From assembly GCA_018399555.1 (NCBI GenBank), contig JAGYOL010000011.1:1-34726 (forward strand): DNA of 34,726 nt, written 5' to 3'. The notes below the pieces were generated by a model, which saw nothing but the letters and a program-made list of their open reading frames with translations, was not told the DNA's origin and did no database searches. Position 1 is the stretch's first letter, and every line of letters begins with the position of its first letter. Source of the stretch: Kiritimatiellia bacterium. GTDB lineage: Bacteria > Verrucomicrobiota > Kiritimatiellia > RFP12 > UBA1067. Of this stretch, positions 34,208 through 34,726 are shown in pieces. The position numbers and the translations under genes were made by a program.

Positions 34208-34726
34208 ATGCAGATTCTTAAAATGGGCATGGTTGGCGGCGGCATCGGCGCTTTCATAGGTGAAGTGCACCGCAAAGCGGCGCGCATGGACGGGGGTATC
34301 CAGCTGGTTGCCGGGGCTTTTGATGTCGATCCTAAAAATAGCATCAAACAGGGTAAGCTGCTGGGACTGGATGTTAGCCGGGTCTACAAAACTTACACCG
34401 AGATGATTGAAAAAGAGTCGGCTCTGCCGCCGGAGGAACGTATCGATTTCGTTGCGGTCTGCACTCCCAATCACACCCACTTTCCAATCGCAAGCGCCTT
34501 TCTGCAGGCAGGATTCAATGTGATGTGCGAAAAACCGATGACACTCACGGTTGAAGAGGCGCTCGAACTGCAGCAGATTGTGAGGAAATCACGCAAGGTC
34601 TTCGGCCTGATGCACAACTACACCGCCTACCCGATGGTCAAACTGGCCAAAGATATGGTCAAGCAGGGCGACCTTGGCAAAATCCGCAAGATAGTTGTTC
34701 AGTATCCGCAGGGCTGGCTCTATCAA
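34208..34726 (+). CDS. Gfo/Idh/MocA family oxidoreductase, N-terminal part
   Basis: The frame is open from ATG 34208 to the window end (173 codons), so the C-terminus is missing and the ORF track omits it. AAGGAG lies 7 nt before the ATG. The N-terminal Rossmann fold has MGMVGGGIGAFIG, followed by AVCTPNHTHFPIA and the family signature NVMCEKPMTLTVEEA with the catalytic Lys in EKP. Such enzymes oxidise or reduce sugars and inositols with NAD(P). An insertion of charged residues near 75-85 lies before the NADP-binding loop. Substrate unknown. Confidence 0.92.
   Translation, partial: MQILKMGMVGGGIGAFIGEVHRKAARMDGGIQLVAGAFDVDPKNSIKQGKLLGLDVSRVYKTYTEMIEKESALPPEERIDFVAVCTPNHTHFPIASAFLQAGFNVMCEKPMTLTVEEALELQQIVRKSRKVFGLMHNYTAYPMVKLAKDMVKQGDLGKIRKIVVQYPQGWLYQ

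Noticed and set aside
1-34726. CRISPR array, tRNA genes, insertion sequences or prophage
   Set aside because: Read for regular direct repeats, TTCGA-type T-loops in non-coding spaces, transposase motifs and phage genes; none was found by eye.

Overview
The window looks like a bacterial chromosome of moderately high GC (roughly mid-50s % by eye). A Gram-negative cell plan is suggested by an ExbB-ExbD-TonB set, a Tad/Flp pilus locus and a MurU/AmgK-like sugar-recycling fusion. The mix of genes (a CT398-type zinc-ribbon coiled-coil protein beside rnpB, an FHA-CpaF ATPase, a sorbose-1-phosphate-reductase-like dehydrogenase and a Gfo/Idh/MocA oxidoreductase) fits the PVC superphylum, perhaps Lentisphaerota or Kiritimatiellota. 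That placement is an inference; no rRNA or other decisive marker is present.

Layout. (1) 1-5124 (+): part of a Tad/Flp pilus operon: an unrecognised C-terminal fragment, a TadE-like pseudopilin, an exported unknown, CpaB, an FHA-CpaF/TadA ATPase and TadB. Secretin, TadZ and TadC are not visible. (2) 5186-8528 (+): a visibly AT-richer orphan membrane protein, glucose-6-phosphate dehydrogenase and UDP-glucuronate decarboxylase. (3) 8573-13345 (+): a predicted structured leader, a HydG-like radical SAM protein with an altered auxiliary-cluster motif, a coiled-coil membrane protein, an ABC permease and ATPase, and TrmL, all closely spaced. (4) 13373-23898 (-): a flavin disulfide oxidoreductase, ComEC core, aldo/keto reductase, Hsp33, a 703-residue orphan translationally coupled to a nucleotidyltransferase/kinase fusion, and a membrane protein with a helical tail. 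(5) 24048-25953 (+): a zinc-type dehydrogenase and RuvA. (6) 25981-33834 (-): TrmJ-like methyltransferase and DinB (ATGA overlap), a clear terminator, infC with an ATC start, thrS lacking the TGS domain, TonB-ExbD-ExbB, RNase P RNA, and a zinc-ribbon coiled-coil protein with a strong promoter. (7) 34208-end (+): the first 173 codons of a Gfo/Idh/MocA oxidoreductase.

Most of the window is core housekeeping. The parts that stand out are the HydG-like gene with its leader and operon, the large orphan coupled to the sugar-activating fusion, and several starts that a plain ATG/GTG/TTG ORF scan gets wrong (infC, the zinc-ribbon protein, dinB, cpaF). No tRNA, rRNA, CRISPR array, insertion sequence or prophage was recognised.
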